This document shows, one piece after another, positions 20,324 to 30,718 of a DNA stretch of 64,000 nucleotides. The notes under the pieces were generated by a model. That model was not told the origin of the DNA, searched no databases, and saw only the letters and a program-made list of their open reading frames with translations. Source of the stretch: Ctenosaura bakeri (taxonomy: Eukaryota; Chordata; Lepidosauria; Squamata; Iguanidae); assembly GCA_948474755.1 (NCBI GenBank), contig CAOLHI010001837.1, positions 62,001 to 126,000 on the forward strand. Direction: 5' to 3'. Both the position numbers and the translations under genes were made by a program. Position 1 is the first letter of the stretch. The number at the start of each line of letters is the position of its first letter.

Positions 20324-20655
20324 CAGTTAGCCCTCCGCTTTCACAGGGGTAAGAGACACAAGATCTGCCCAAAAGAGGGGAAAAAAATGATAAAAATAGT
20401 GAATTCTTTCCCCCCTAAGAACACTTCTCTAGAAATCTCTAGGTCCTCCAGCATGACTCTGTGGTCCACATCCAGAGGAAGTAGACCACAGAATCACGCT
20501 GGAGGACCTAGAGTCCTGAGGAACATTTTTTTCAGTGGCGGGGTAAATACAGTAAGAAAATGTTTAAACAAATAAATAAAATGAATAACATAAAATAGCC
20601 TGTGAATAATCAAATTTGCAAATGCTGGATCCATGAGAGTCAGCTGCTGTTGGTT
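20324..20655. mobile_element. Tigger-like non-autonomous element with internal palindrome
   Basis: The left terminal repeat 'cagttagccctccgctttca' follows a TA. The interior includes a 30-bp inverted repeat with 28 matches (20437-20466 against 20484-20513, containing 'aggtcctccagc'). 'gtgaataatcaaatttgcaa' near the right side is typical of this family. The right terminal repeat is decayed, so the end at ~20655 is approximate. It inserted into the repeat whose halves lie at 20290-20323 and 20656-20760. Confidence 0.55.
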
Positions 20656-20765
20656 TCCATAGTGGCCAACTAGATGTCAATGGGAAGCCTACAGGCAGGA
20701 CCCAAAGGCAATGTTATTCTTCCACCTATGTTCTCCAGCTACTGCTGTACAGAGCATATTGCCTC
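20656..20765 (+). repeat. Right piece of the split dispersed repeat
   Basis: 'agtggccaactagatgtcaa' and 'gggaagcctacaggcaggac' continue the repeat begun at 20290. Confidence 0.5.
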
Positions 20766-22032
20766 TAGGACTAGAAATAATAACAGAGATTGGAAATGCT
20801 GCTTTTGGGGACTGTAACTTCCAGAATCACCCTGGCTGCGAGATGCTGGTAGTCGAAAAAGTAACTTTTCCAAGGGCTAGAGTAATATGCAGCCATCATT
20901 GCTAATAGCTGTTGATAACCTTATTCTTCATTAGTCTAATCCCCACTTGAAATCATTCATTTTGGTAGCTATTGCTGCATCTGATTCTGAAATCCTCTAA
21001 TAACAATGCTTCCTAAGCTATCTGAGGTGGGGGACCAGCCATGTTTTTGTCTATATGTACCCCTAGGGAACAATTTGTGGTAGCTTTCCAGGAACCAACA
21101 ACTGATAGCTCATAGAGTGGCACTGGTCCACGAACCACCAATTTGAGCAACACTGTTCTAATATGGTGGTTCTTAATCATTTGTCCTCCAATTGTTTTGA
21201 ACTTTACCTTCAGTAGACCAAGCTGCCTAGGGCATCTGGGAGCTGAAGCCCCAAATACCCGAGGACTACTGAGATCCACTGTTCTAATACATACTGTAAA
21301 TGTGTAATATGCATTATCTTGGGGGGGGGGTCAACATGTCTTCGACTGTGCTACATGTAGCTTTACTTAAAAGGCAAAGAGGGAGAGCAAAGATTAGCTC
21401 TGCTCCCCACCCCCACATTACCCTTCTCTTCATTCTCTGTGTGTTGAAGGTGACTGTCTTCCTCAAGTCAGGAATCCTTTTCTATTTCTAGAGATAAATT
21501 AGGGCTGGGCTCTATCTTTGCATCATTTAGAACCCTCAGATTCAGGGATTTATTTATCTGAAGCATGTTCTATCCCTTTTCTAAAACCAAAACTTAAAAA
21601 CAGGCACACATAGAAAGACAAAAAACCTGGTACTAAAACAGATTTATAAACATATTATAATATTAAAATGCACTTGAAGTTGAAGCAATAAAACAATGTT
21701 TTTAAAAAGCACGGTAAAAGCACCTATCTATCAAAATCCTCAGCAATGAGTCAATTGCCAAAGGTTCTTTTTTGCAGGACAGCAGGCTGGCTTACTTTGG
21801 AAGGGAGTTCCACAACTTGGGAGCAGCCACTGACAAGGCCTTTTCAAATCACGCAAGGAGCTTTCATAGATGCAAAGGGTTGCCCGCTTCAAACAATCAT
21901 CCTCATCATGAGGAGTGTAAAGAGAAAAGCAAGGTAGCACTTAGAACAGGCATACTCCCTCCACATGTGATAATAAAAGCAACACATAGAATGTCTGCAG
22001 AAGGTTTCAGAAACCCACAGCTTAGAAAACTA
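20766..22032. other. No gene seen; fragments of dispersed noncoding repeats
   Basis: Pieces of the 'ggactgtaacttccagaatc' repeat (~20810-20880 and ~21180-21290, opposite strands) and of a LINE-associated repeat ('aagggagttccacaacttgg', 21800-21900) are visible, plus a LINE 3' scrap near 21545-21590. No coding domain. Confidence 0.4.
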
Positions 22033-22235
22033 TGCCCATTTCTGCATTACACTGTTATAGTGCTATTATTCCACTTTAAACACACTGTGGAATTCTGGGG
22101 TTTGTAGTTTACTGAGGCCCAAGAGCTCTCTAGCTGAGAATTCTAAATGCACCTCCCTAAACTGCAAATTCCAGGATTCCATAGGATATTGAAAATGGAA
22201 TAAGACCACTATAACAGTGTAATGTGGAAATGGCA
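22033..22235. mobile_element. Hairpin MITE of the GGCC-ended family (copy A)
   Basis: Ends 'tgcccatttctgcattac' and complement of 'gtaatgtggaaatggca'. The body has the family words 'gtgctattattccac', 'ggaattctggggtttgtag' and, mirrored, 'aaattccaggattccatagg'. Nearly the whole element is an inverted repeat. It has no coding capacity. Confidence 0.75.
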
Positions 22236-22266
22236 TATTTCTTTAAATGATTACTTAAGAGTTATA
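22236..22266. other. Short spacer between two MITEs
   Basis: Thirty bases separate two members of the same MITE family; the last three (ata) are the left target copy of the next element. Confidence 0.6.
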
Positions 22267-22446
22267 GGCCTTTTCCGCACTACACTCTTATAGCATGATA
22301 ATTCCACTTTCAACATTCTATGAAATCCTGGGGTTTGCAGTTTCGGGAGGGGCCGAGTGGCCCCTCCCAAAACTGCAAACCCCAGGATTCCATAGGATGT
22401 TGAAAGTGGAATCATCGCGCTATAAGAGTGTAGTGCGGAAAAGACC
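22267..22446. mobile_element. Near-perfect hairpin MITE (copy B), 88-nt arms, 3-bp target duplication
   Basis: Exactly 180 bp: two 88-base arms, 81 of 88 positions complementary, and a 4-base loop. Ends 'ggccttttccgcactaca' and complement of 'tgtagtgcggaaaagacc'. Flanked by 'ata' on both sides (22264-22266 and 22447-22449). The 3-bp duplication fits PIF/Harbinger-type elements. The superfamily assignment is inference because no transposase is present. Confidence 0.85.
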
Positions 22447-22641
22447 ATAGTTCCAAGGCCTCAAAAGTTAGTAATTGCCATAATGTTAACAATGTTAACT
22501 ATGTTCCTAAAAGCAAGCAAAATAGTTACCTTGGATTAGCTTTTATTAAACACATGTGAATATTTTGCAATGTGCAACATGAAGCATAGCATCAGTCACC
22601 ACTTGAACCATGTGATATTTCAGCTCTACCATTTACCAGAA

Positions 22642-22678
22642 AGCCAGTGTGCTGTAGTGGTTTTGAATGGTGGACTAT
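22642..22678 (+). mobile_element. tRNA-derived SINE copy 3, left piece
   Basis: 'gccagtgtgctgtagtgg' then 'ggtggacta' is the box A half of the SINE. The remainder lies at 23153-23352, after a 474-bp insertion. Confidence 0.85.
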
Positions 22679-23152
22679 GGCCCTTTCCACATGGGGTTAA
22701 AAAAACGGTGTAGATCGGAGGTCTACACCGTTACGCGAATTGGGGTGGATTACTCTCGAGTAATTCCACACCACAATCCGCAGTCGGGCGCCCGCAAGTG
22801 GTGGCGCTGCGTGCTTTTGAAAAACCACATTTGATGTGGTTTTTCAAAGGCACGGGGCGTCTAGCCCCGTGCAGCCCTGTCGCAGCGCCCATATGGATTT
22901 ACGGACACGTGAAAGGGCGTCCCTGCAGATCAGGCAGGGGGCAGGATTTCCGGCTGGCGGGCTTCTCCAATTGGTGGAGAGGCTCCGCCAGTCAAAATCC
23001 GCCATTTTGGGCGCTGCTGGGCGCCGAGGACGCTGCAGGATGCTGCTGCATGTAGAGCAGCGAAATGCTCTCCTCCGCGTGGCGACGGAACGAGGTAAGC
23101 CCACGTTTTAGCGTGGCTTTCCCCGTTTCCCCGTCCGCGTGTGGAAAGGGCC
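22679..23152. mobile_element. GC-rich GGCC-ended MITE (474 bp) nested in a SINE
   Basis: Terminal repeats 'ggccctttccacat' and complement of 'gtgtggaaagggcc'. It splits a SINE at 'ggac-tac-gactct', leaving 'tat' (22676-22678) and 'tac' (23153-23155), a 3-bp target duplication with one transition. The interior is CpG-rich, unlike neighbouring DNA, and has smaller inverted repeats such as 'aaaaccacatttgatgtggt' and 'cggtgtaga..tctacaccg'. High CpG retention suggests a recent insertion. Frames of 85-91 codons inside are chance. Confidence 0.85.
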
Positions 23153-23352
23153 TACGACTCTAGAGACCAGGGTCTGAATCGCCAATCCACCAAGGAAATC
23201 AACCGGGTGACTTTAGCCAAGTCACATTCTCTCCACCTCAAAGGAAGGCAAAGGCAAATCCCCTCTGAATAAACCTTGCCAAGGAAACCATCAATAGGTT
23301 TACCTTAGGATTACTGTAAGTTGGAAATGACTTGAAGGCACACAACAAGAAC
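23153..23352 (+). mobile_element. tRNA-derived SINE copy 3, right piece
   Basis: Continues with 'gagaccagggtctgaatc' (box B), 'ccgggtgactttagcc', 'gcaaatcccctctgaataaa', 'ttaccttaggattac' and the tail 'aatgacttgaaggcacac'. Confidence 0.88.
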
Positions 23353-24778
23353 AAACCATTACCAGACCCCTGAAGCTATAAATGTATCCCAAAAGATACA
23401 GTTACCTTGGAAAACAAATGAAGTTGTCCCTTGTTAGCTTAAAATGGTAATGTAATATACCTTCATTTATTAGGATTAATTATATAAGAGTAGATGTTTG
23501 TAACTAGTTATCTCCAAACCCTGTATATTTCTTACAACTCTTAGGCCATTTTAATTTCCCCTTATTAATAAGGAAGAAATGACTGCTGAATTTAAGGGCT
23601 CATAAATAACTTATGTATTTATTTCATTGCTTGCATTTGAACTAGCTCATAGCACACATCCTTACATTCTGTAATACATTGGCTTCAGATGTCCTTCAAA
23701 ACTCCATTGTTAATCTGATCATCATTCCATCCAAACATCAACGCAGTTTCCAATGGTGCCAAAATTAGTTAGAATTTAACGTAAAGCCAAAAATTTAAAA
23801 AATACATGGAAACAGCCTGTTCATTACACTCCTAAGTGGCAGAGTTACCCTGTACCATGATGGGACTGTTCAGAGCACTGAAAAAAAAATAGCCAGTTCA
23901 ACATAGAGTGTATCAGTATTAAGCAAAATATTGGTTATCAAATATTAATGATGTGCCCTCTTATTTGTGGGCTGGATTTTTGTGCTTTGTTTTACTGTTG
24001 TTAATCATGTCACAATATTAATTTCCAAATTAAATAAAAATGGCTGTTCTCACACCGCCTGAAATCAAAACTATTGCTCTAAACCATGACATTAACTATC
24101 TTAATAGCCAGCTTAAATAATGCCAAATTGCTGGAGTTTATTCAACTGCTGGGATAATGTATGCAGAGCGCTTTGAACATTTAAAAGGTGCTATATAAAT
24201 GCTAAGGGCTAATAGCATTTATTACCATTAAATAATAATGATGCCTTGGAAACAAGATGATTTATTCAATTTATATTCTATGAAGGCGTAACTGGGTTGA
24301 TGAATATGGTAATGAAGAACAGACCAGTTTCAAATCCCTCTGGGATTTGGGTCAATCGTTGAGCACTGTAGGAGACTAACCCCACTTCTTAGCAATAGAA
24401 GCCCAAAGACATCAGGGTGATTACTATTTTGCTCCAAGCAGACAGATCCTCTGAACATGAGGTTGAGCCTGTATGCTTGCAGCCCGACAGGTGCAGGATT
24501 CCAATTATTTTCTTCCCATATACACATTCTGATTCTTCTTTCCAAACCGTCTTAATAGCAAACCAATTGACACCTTTCATTTCCGGTGTTCTTATTAGTT
24601 TCCCTGGCTTCTCTTTCATTCCACTTCCCCTCCCCAATACAGTTTTTCTGGTGAGGTCAGGTGATTGAGGCATCCCCTGCTGTTCTTGCCCGTTTCCACT
24701 GCCTGTGAATTAGCTCTTGTGCAGCCAGCATTTCCTGTTAGTGAGTGACAAGAAGTGCTGCATCTGACAAGATGAATT
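23353..24778. other. No gene seen; AT-rich single-copy DNA with a LINE 3' scrap
   Basis: A LINE-type terminal motif ('gagcgctttgaac', 'ggtgctatataaatgct') lies at 24165-24210, followed by AT-rich 'ataataatg'. The segment at 23570-23800 is repeat-poor. Frames near 24330-24673 have no recognisable domain. Confidence 0.4.
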
Positions 24779-24966
24779 CATTCTCTTCTTTTCTCTACCC
24801 CTTTCTCCTTTCTTCCCTTTCTTTCTCTACCCTATCCCTCTACCTCTCCTTTGTTTTTAATTGCTTTGGTTCTCCCTCTCTTTCTCTCTCTCCCCATCTT
24901 TCCTCCTTATAATCTCTCTCTTCACCCCCTCTTCCCTATTCTCTCCCTTGCCCTCCTTTGTATTCT
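24779..24966 (+). repeat. Polypyrimidine (TC-rich) tract
   Basis: About 190 bases with very few purines on the plus strand ('cttctctaccccttt', 'ctctctttctctctctcccc'). Long purine/pyrimidine strand asymmetry can form triplex DNA. It accounts for the stop-poor frame at 24861-25100. Confidence 0.85.
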
Positions 24967-25984
24967 TTCATTCCCAGCAGGGCTCATGCATACAAATTGA
25001 CCCCCTCCCAGCCAGTAGTGTGACCGAAGCTCTTTGTGGCTCCTGCAATCTCTATGGTAACTGTTCAGGGGGGGTGAGAGTGTCTCAAGAGTGGCAGTAG
25101 ACCTAGCACTTAGGCCCAGCTATTGTTGTTCTCGTTAAAATTGAGGAGCATCCCTATGGATCACCTGATCACCCTTTTTAAAAAAGCTTCCCTATGGGTA
25201 TAAATAAGTTTAAACTCCAGCAGTAAAACTGGAAAACTTCAGTAGGCAAGTGTTTAGGGCAAGATGGAGATGTTTGTGAAGGGATCTCAAAGATCTGATA
25301 GAAGATATGTTGCCTTCAGAACAATGTTTTCCTGGCCAGCCCTTGTACCAATCATTATATTGAGTAAGTGCCATCATTCTGTCGATGCTGGCTGTATTAG
25401 AAGAAGTAGACAGCTTCTTATTTTTACAAGGAACAACTGCAATTCTGAACCACTAATGGGGATTGAGATTTAGAGGTGTGAATGTCAATCTGAGCCTACG
25501 TCATTGAAGTGTTTTTATATTGTGGAAATGTGATAGCTTTAAAATATAAGTGAATCCTTCTGTGGGAGCCCTTGAATCTGCACTTGAAGTGTACTGCTTT
25601 ATTCTTCCTTACTGTTGCTTTCAGTTGATCAGGTTTCTTACGTACAAAAATGTTTGGGCTGCTAAGGTTTTGCCAGTTCCTTCTTTGTGAGCAGGAGCAG
25701 GCTAAAGGGCTAGTTGGAAGCTCCCTTGCTCACTTTGGCAAGTCCCCCCCCAGTTCTCTACAAGTGATACACTAAGGTGATAACATTGCCAAATTGATTG
25801 GGCAGGGGGCACCAAAGCTCTCCTTTGCCCTGGCCTTCTTATAGCCAGCCCTGCTAGCTCTGTAAATATCTAAAAGAACCCCACAGTCGACTGTATCTGT
25901 GGAAATAGTTAACTCTGTGGCTCCCAAAACAATACAGCGAAAATAAATATTCCCAGGGAGAAGCAGTACTGTTAGTCTATTACA
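24967..25984. other. No gene seen; fragments only
   Basis: A hAT-type tail-like piece ('atagccagccctgc') lies at 25840-25856. Otherwise unassigned. Confidence 0.4.
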
Positions 25985-26165
25985 GCCAAAATAGCAAAGG
26001 TGCGGCCCCTTTGAGATTAACCAGATTTATTTGGCATAAGCTTTCATGGATGCCAGCCTTTTTTTGCATATGATGAAGTGGGCTGAAGTCCACAAAAGTT
26101 TATGTCAAATAAAACTTGTCAGGCTTGTTTAAAAGTTGTCTAAAATGCCACAAGGCTCTTCTTTG
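25985..26165. mobile_element. Inverted-repeat element with hammerhead-like core (tentatively Penelope-like)
   Basis: The first half, read on the minus strand ('catgaaagcttatgcc', 'aaataaatctggttaatc'), matches the second half on the plus strand ('cacaaaagtttatgtc', 'aaataaaacttgtcagg'), so the element is an inverted pair of one terminal sequence. The plus copy has 'atgatga' at 26070, a 6-bp stem (26078-26083 with 26088-26093; one wobble pair) and AAAA in place of GAAA, then 'gtttatgtc'. This is the order CUGAUGA, stem II, GAAA, short stem III, UC of a hammerhead. Stem I is not convincing. This repeat type is widespread in sauropsids. Confidence 0.5.
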
Positions 26166-26325
26166 TTGCTTTTCCTGAATGAAATTGTGACTTTTCAAAT
26201 TTACTTCTCTTAAAGATGACTTTGGGTAGATTGGTTAACCCTTGGATGATCTTTCACCAGTCTCTTATAATTATACAACTAGAATAATAAAATTGGTATA
26301 TGCCACCAACACACAAGTACATGTG

Positions 26326-26346
26326 TACACACACACACACACACAC
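26326..26346. repeat. (AC)n microsatellite
   Basis: About ten AC dinucleotides in a row. Confidence 0.95.
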
Positions 26347-26529
26347 TATAGTACATGTGAAAGACTGCTGCAAGAATTGAAATCTATGTTGACATTTCTG
26401 GGAATGGAACTATGGGTTCTCATTATTTCTGATTAACTATTGTGAAGCTATTGTTGTGACCTTGTGTGTATCTTGATTAGATTTCATCTGAGCATCTATT
26501 TCAACAAGACATCATTGAATCAATCTGCA

Positions 26530-26660
26530 TGGTGGTAGGCTTTAGAGTAAGTCCTACTAAGTGTAGACCCCTGCAAATAATGAAACAAGTTAGTCAGGAC
26601 TAACATACATCTGACTGATTTCAATGTATCTCCTCTAAGAGTGATTAAATAAGGATCTGA
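26530..26660. repeat. Dispersed 'agtaagtccta' repeat, decayed
   Basis: 'agagtaagtcctactaagtg' and later 'ctgatttcaatgtatctcct' are two halves of the same family as 2465-2535. Confidence 0.4.
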
Positions 26661-28221
26661 CCCATTGCTGAATCTGAGAAAACTTAAAGTATTTGCTTCT
26701 GATATATGTTTTCTAGCCTTTGGGGCGGGGGGGGGGAAGAAAAGGCAGGCAAGCAAGCACTGAACACAAAATCAAGCCAGATGTAGGAAGGAACTAAAAT
26801 TTTAGGACTCACTTTAAATGGATTGATCATGCCCATTCCATGTCATATCTGCTAGAAATGTTGGCAAAATATTTTGTGTTTTAACTATGGGATCAACTCT
26901 ACCCTTTCTTCCTTTTCTGTGTTTGTTTTATTCATCCCAGGTTGGCTCTTACAATTTAATACCAGATAGCACTGTAAGAAACATAATATTTATTAGGCAA
27001 TTAAATTTTATTGCCTCCACCACTGCTGGAAAAAAATCTATTAGTAAATCCACAAAAAAATTTCATTACTGTGTCCCATACCACAAACCACATGGTGTAT
27101 AGTATTTGGTGTTTTGTTTTTTCAAATCTGATCTTTAATTAAGGATATTTGTATATACCAATACTACTAAAATAATCTATAGATAATGGGAATGGTATTG
27201 TCCTCATTTGCAGACTGTTTCTGGCAGGAGAGTCAGCACTGAAATGGTTAACAGTGTGGGCATTTAAGTGGTCATAATTAACAGTCTATTAACATGAATG
27301 GGGGGAAGTTCTCACTTTGGATGGCTATTGTTTCATTCTCCCTATTTACAGACTCTGCTAAGCTCAATGGTGCATTGTATGTGTGTGTGTTTGTTTTAAA
27401 AAACTTAGGTAGACATTTCATCTTAACATTATGACCAGACTTAAACAGATGTAGAAGAACTAGAAGTTTTGAGTGTTGCTTATTCTTAGAGCAGCACATA
27501 GAAAGTGGCATTATCTGAAACTGGACTGTTGTCTGTTGTTGGCTCACATTGGCAGTGGCTTTCCAATGCTTATGTAGAGTTGAGAGCTTGAGAAAGTTAC
27601 CGTACTTTTTTACCACAATTCTCAGAATACGGAGGGGGTCTTCCTCACTGATCCTTCCCCACTCCTTTTTTTAAAATGAGAGATGCTAGAAATTTAACCT
27701 AGGATCTGCCAGTTGCAAAGCATGCATTCCTTCACAAAGGTATGTTCTTTCTTGAGCATAATTCCCAAATTGAATGGCAGAGTACAGTAGTATGCCACAA
27801 GAGAATTACCAACAGCCCATGACCCCAAACCATGATATCAACTCTAGTTCCAGGTTGGAGGGGGCCTAGGCAAAGTGCACTCAGGTGAATTCCTTCCTTT
27901 ATAGGCATCACTGGTGGGTTTTATCTGGCGGTACTGGAGCCCTGCTGGCTATGGTATGTCCCTGTGTTGAGTACTTAGGAGTAATGAGGAAGTGATTGGT
28001 GGCAGCAATGTCAGTAGAGTGGTGAATTTGTTCCAGGCATAAGTCTGAACTTTAAATGATCTAGCCAAAATAGTCAACCTATTTGAGGGACGAGGTTTAG
28101 CAGCTTGGGTAGCGCCTTTAAAGTTCACACTACAGCCCAGAGAAGATTCTCCCCTTGCCTCCACTGACAGGGAAGCCACCAGCTACGACTGGGAATAACT
28201 TACAAGTAATGTACTTAAGAA
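26661..28221. other. No gene seen; AT-rich single-copy DNA
   Basis: Includes a G-run at 26725-26738, a short TG tract near 27378 and no assignable repeat. Frames at 26887-27102 and 27278-27616 lack recognisable domains. Confidence 0.45.
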
Positions 28222-28405
28222 GAGCCAGCATGGTTTGAGCATTGGAACGTGACCCTGGAGACCAGGGTTCGATTCTCCACTTAGCCATGAAAACCTGCTG
28301 GGTGACCTTGGGTGCATCACGCACACTCAGCCCAGAAAATCCTGAGATAGATTCGTCTTAGGGTCACCTATAAGTTGGAAATGACTTGAAGGCACACAAC
28401 AGCAA
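28222..28405 (+). mobile_element. tRNA-derived SINE (copy 4)
   Basis: 'gagccagcatggtttgag' (box A region), 'gagaccagggttcgattc' (an almost perfect Pol III box B, GGTTCGATTC), 'tgctgggtgaccttggg', then the tail 'aatgacttgaaggcacac'. The 'ccctctgaacaaa' block is missing, as in copies 1 and 2, which suggests an internal-deletion subfamily. Confidence 0.9.
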
Positions 28406-28654
28406 TGTACTTAATTATAATAAGTCATCTCATTTTGTAATGAGGATGTTAAAATTCACTAACGAGGCAACATTGAACAACTGCCGCAGAGCTCCAACTT
28501 CTTGACATGGGATTTTAATGTGTAATTGTAGGTTATGAAATCTCCTTCTCTTAGAAGCCTCGTTAGAACTAACATTGGTATCATTGAAGTACCAGATAAA
28601 AACACTGCTTTAAGCCTTTGGGGCCTTATGGATTCTATCAAAATTTGCATACAG

Positions 28655-28868
28655 TTTTTAAATTGTTTTAATTTATTTTAACTGGTTTTAAAGTGTCCTG
28701 TTTTAAACTTGTCAAGTTATTTAGTATGCTTTTAGTCTATTTAAATTATTTCTATTGTCTGAAATCATTTTAAATTTGCTTAAGTAATTTTACTGTATGC
28801 TTCCCTGAGATCCTGAGACAGAGGAAAGAATATAAATATTCTATTGCATAAATCAGTTAAAATAATAA
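28655..28868 (+). mobile_element. L2/CR1-type LINE 3'-end fragment
   Basis: T-rich alternating '(tttaa)' stretches, then 'tgtatgcttccctgagatcc' and 'aaagaatataaat', correspond to the terminal region of sauropsid LINEs (consensus-like 'gccctgag..cc', 'ggcggggtataaat'), followed by an 'aataataata' tail at 28861-28870. Confidence 0.5.
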
Positions 28869-29514
28869 TAAACACTGTAATGTGAGACAGGAATTAATTG
28901 CTTTTTAAAAATATCTTTATAAGCTCTGGTCCATGGTACTGTTTGCTAAAGCAGTGACAGATGCTGCTTTAAGAAGAGCAAAATATTCCATCTCCTTTTG
29001 CCCTCATCAGAAGAAAACATCAAATGAAGGAGAAGTAGCAATAAGCAAGGGAGCTGCAATATAGTCTGTAGAATGAGCACAAATATGCTCATATAGATGC
29101 TGGCTTAAATTTTTGCTTCCCAAGACCATCATTTATTGAAAAGTGGGTGATCACAAATGTCACAGAGACACAAGAAAGAATCCATATGCACCCAGGGCAT
29201 CCCAGCTAGGTGCTAGAGAAAAAGAAATTATGACAGCTCTATTGTGAGAATAATGTAATGAATTTATCATGTGTAATATTTTGGTAAGGCCTAAAATGAT
29301 TATTATTTGAGTTTCCACTCAACACTACTCAACATAAAATGAAGATAATAACATTGATTTAAATGTGGAGTAAAACACAATAACCTAGAGTAACATAATA
29401 TAATTACCATTTCACAAAAACCTGCAGTAAAATGCCAGATGTGAATTCATGCACACACATCCTCATCAGTAGGCAGGCACCACATGTAAAAAAACCAACC
29501 ACTTAGATTAGACA
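28869..29514. other. No gene seen
   Basis: AT-rich single-copy sequence without assignable repeats. Confidence 0.45.
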
Positions 29515-30035
29515 CTCTGCTGGCACAAGCAATGATACTGTTTCTGGGCCAGCTCCAAAGAATAAAATACGTTACACAAGCTTTTGAAGCTTCAGTGGCT
29601 TCATCCACAGGCAAAGATGCTAAAAATCATTTCAAACTCCCATTTGCAACAGAAAAGTAAATTCTCTTGAGATCAAGATGTCCCTTTGCTGTGCAAAGCT
29701 AATGGGAGTTGAAATTTTATTACCTGTTTTTTATTGCTCTGTGTCTCTAGTCCTCACAGGGCCAATAAGGGGAGAGGCCTCTGCCTACACTGAAATCCCT
29801 CAATACAATTGTAGCGGACAACATCTCAGACTGTAGGCCTGTGACTTTAACATCTACTGTTTTTCTTCTATATGATTTTTAACAACTTTGCCTGATGAAG
29901 AAGCCAGTGAAGGTTCGAAAGCTTGCATCATATATTTTATGCTATGGAGTTGGCCCAAAAAGAGTATCACTGCTTTGTAGATTTTGTATTTTATTTTATT
30001 TGCTGTGTGGCCAACGCAGCTATTGCTGAATTTTT
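29515..30035. mobile_element. Inverted-terminus element with two hammerhead-like cores (tentatively Penelope-like)
   Basis: A ~90-base terminal sequence occurs at 29526-29626 on the minus strand and at 29877-29970 on the plus strand. Plus-copy landmarks: 'gcctgatgaagaagccag', 'gaaggttcgaaagcttgc' and 'gttggcccaaaaagagtatc'. Minus-copy landmarks: 'gatgaagccactgaagc', 'ttcaaaagcttgtg' and 'ctggcccagaaacagtatc'. The plus copy keeps both hammerhead core boxes intact (CTGATGA at 29891-29897; GAAA at 29916-29919). About 250 bases separate the copies. It ends near 'ggccaacgcagct' and a T-run at 30029-30041. Confidence 0.5.
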
Positions 30036-30270
30036 TTTTTTTCTGATTCCACAGCTATAATTGTAAAGAAGCTCAGATACTGCTGTTCTCTACTGGTACT
30101 ACCCTCTTTGTAGAGGGCATAGGTTCTCTGTGGGTGTTGTGTCATCAGGGCAAAGGTTCTGCCCTCTAACTAACCTGGCCAGCAGTCAAGGGAGCCTCTG
30201 AGGAAGGCGAACAGAATGCTAGGGATAATTAGGAAAAGAACTGAAACAAGGGTTGAAAAGGACTGGTGGA

Positions 30271-30502
30271 GAGTCAGCATGGCTTAGAGGTTTGGGTTTT
30301 AGACTGACTCTGGAGAGCCAGGTTGAAATCTCTGCTCAGCCACAGACACCCATTGGATGGCCTTGGACAAATCGCACACTCTCAGCCTCAGAAGAAGTCA
30401 AGGGCAAACCCCCTCTGAACAAATTCTGCCAAGAAAACCACATGATAGATTTGTTTTGGGGTCACCATATGTCAGAAATGACTTGAAGGCACACAACAAC
30501 AA
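30271..30502 (+). mobile_element. tRNA-derived SINE, full-length form (copy 5)
   Basis: Complete from the box A head ('gtcagcatggcttagagg') through 'gagagccaggttgaaatc', 'tggatggccttggac', 'gcaaaccccctctgaacaaa' and 'ttttggggtcacc' to the tail 'aatgacttgaaggcacac' and (AAC)3. At ~230 bp it retains the block absent from the shorter copies. Confidence 0.92.
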
Positions 30503-30515
30503 CTGAAGCAATACA

Positions 30516-30715
30516 GGCCATTTCCACACTATATTGTTATAGTGCTATTATTCCACTTGCAATGTCCTGCGGAATTCTGGAGTTTGTAGTTTACTGAGGC
30601 CAAAGAACTCTCCAGCTGAAATCTAAATGCCCTTCCCTAAACTGCAAACCCCAGGATTCCATTGGGTGTTAAAAGTAGAATAATAGCACTATAACTGTGT
30701 AGTGCGGAAATGGCC
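30516..30715. mobile_element. Hairpin MITE of the GGCC-ended family (copy C), ACA duplication
   Basis: 200 bp, ends 'ggccatttccacacta' and complement of 'tagtgcggaaatggcc', flanked by 'aca' at 30513-30515 and 30716-30718. Inverted body as in copies A and B. It lies only 13 bp from the SINE tail. Confidence 0.85.
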
Positions 30716-30718
30716 ACA

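Noticed and set aside
28222..28300. Possible tRNA gene (good box B)
   Set aside because: No cloverleaf or CCA-end context; it is the head of a SINE present many times here.
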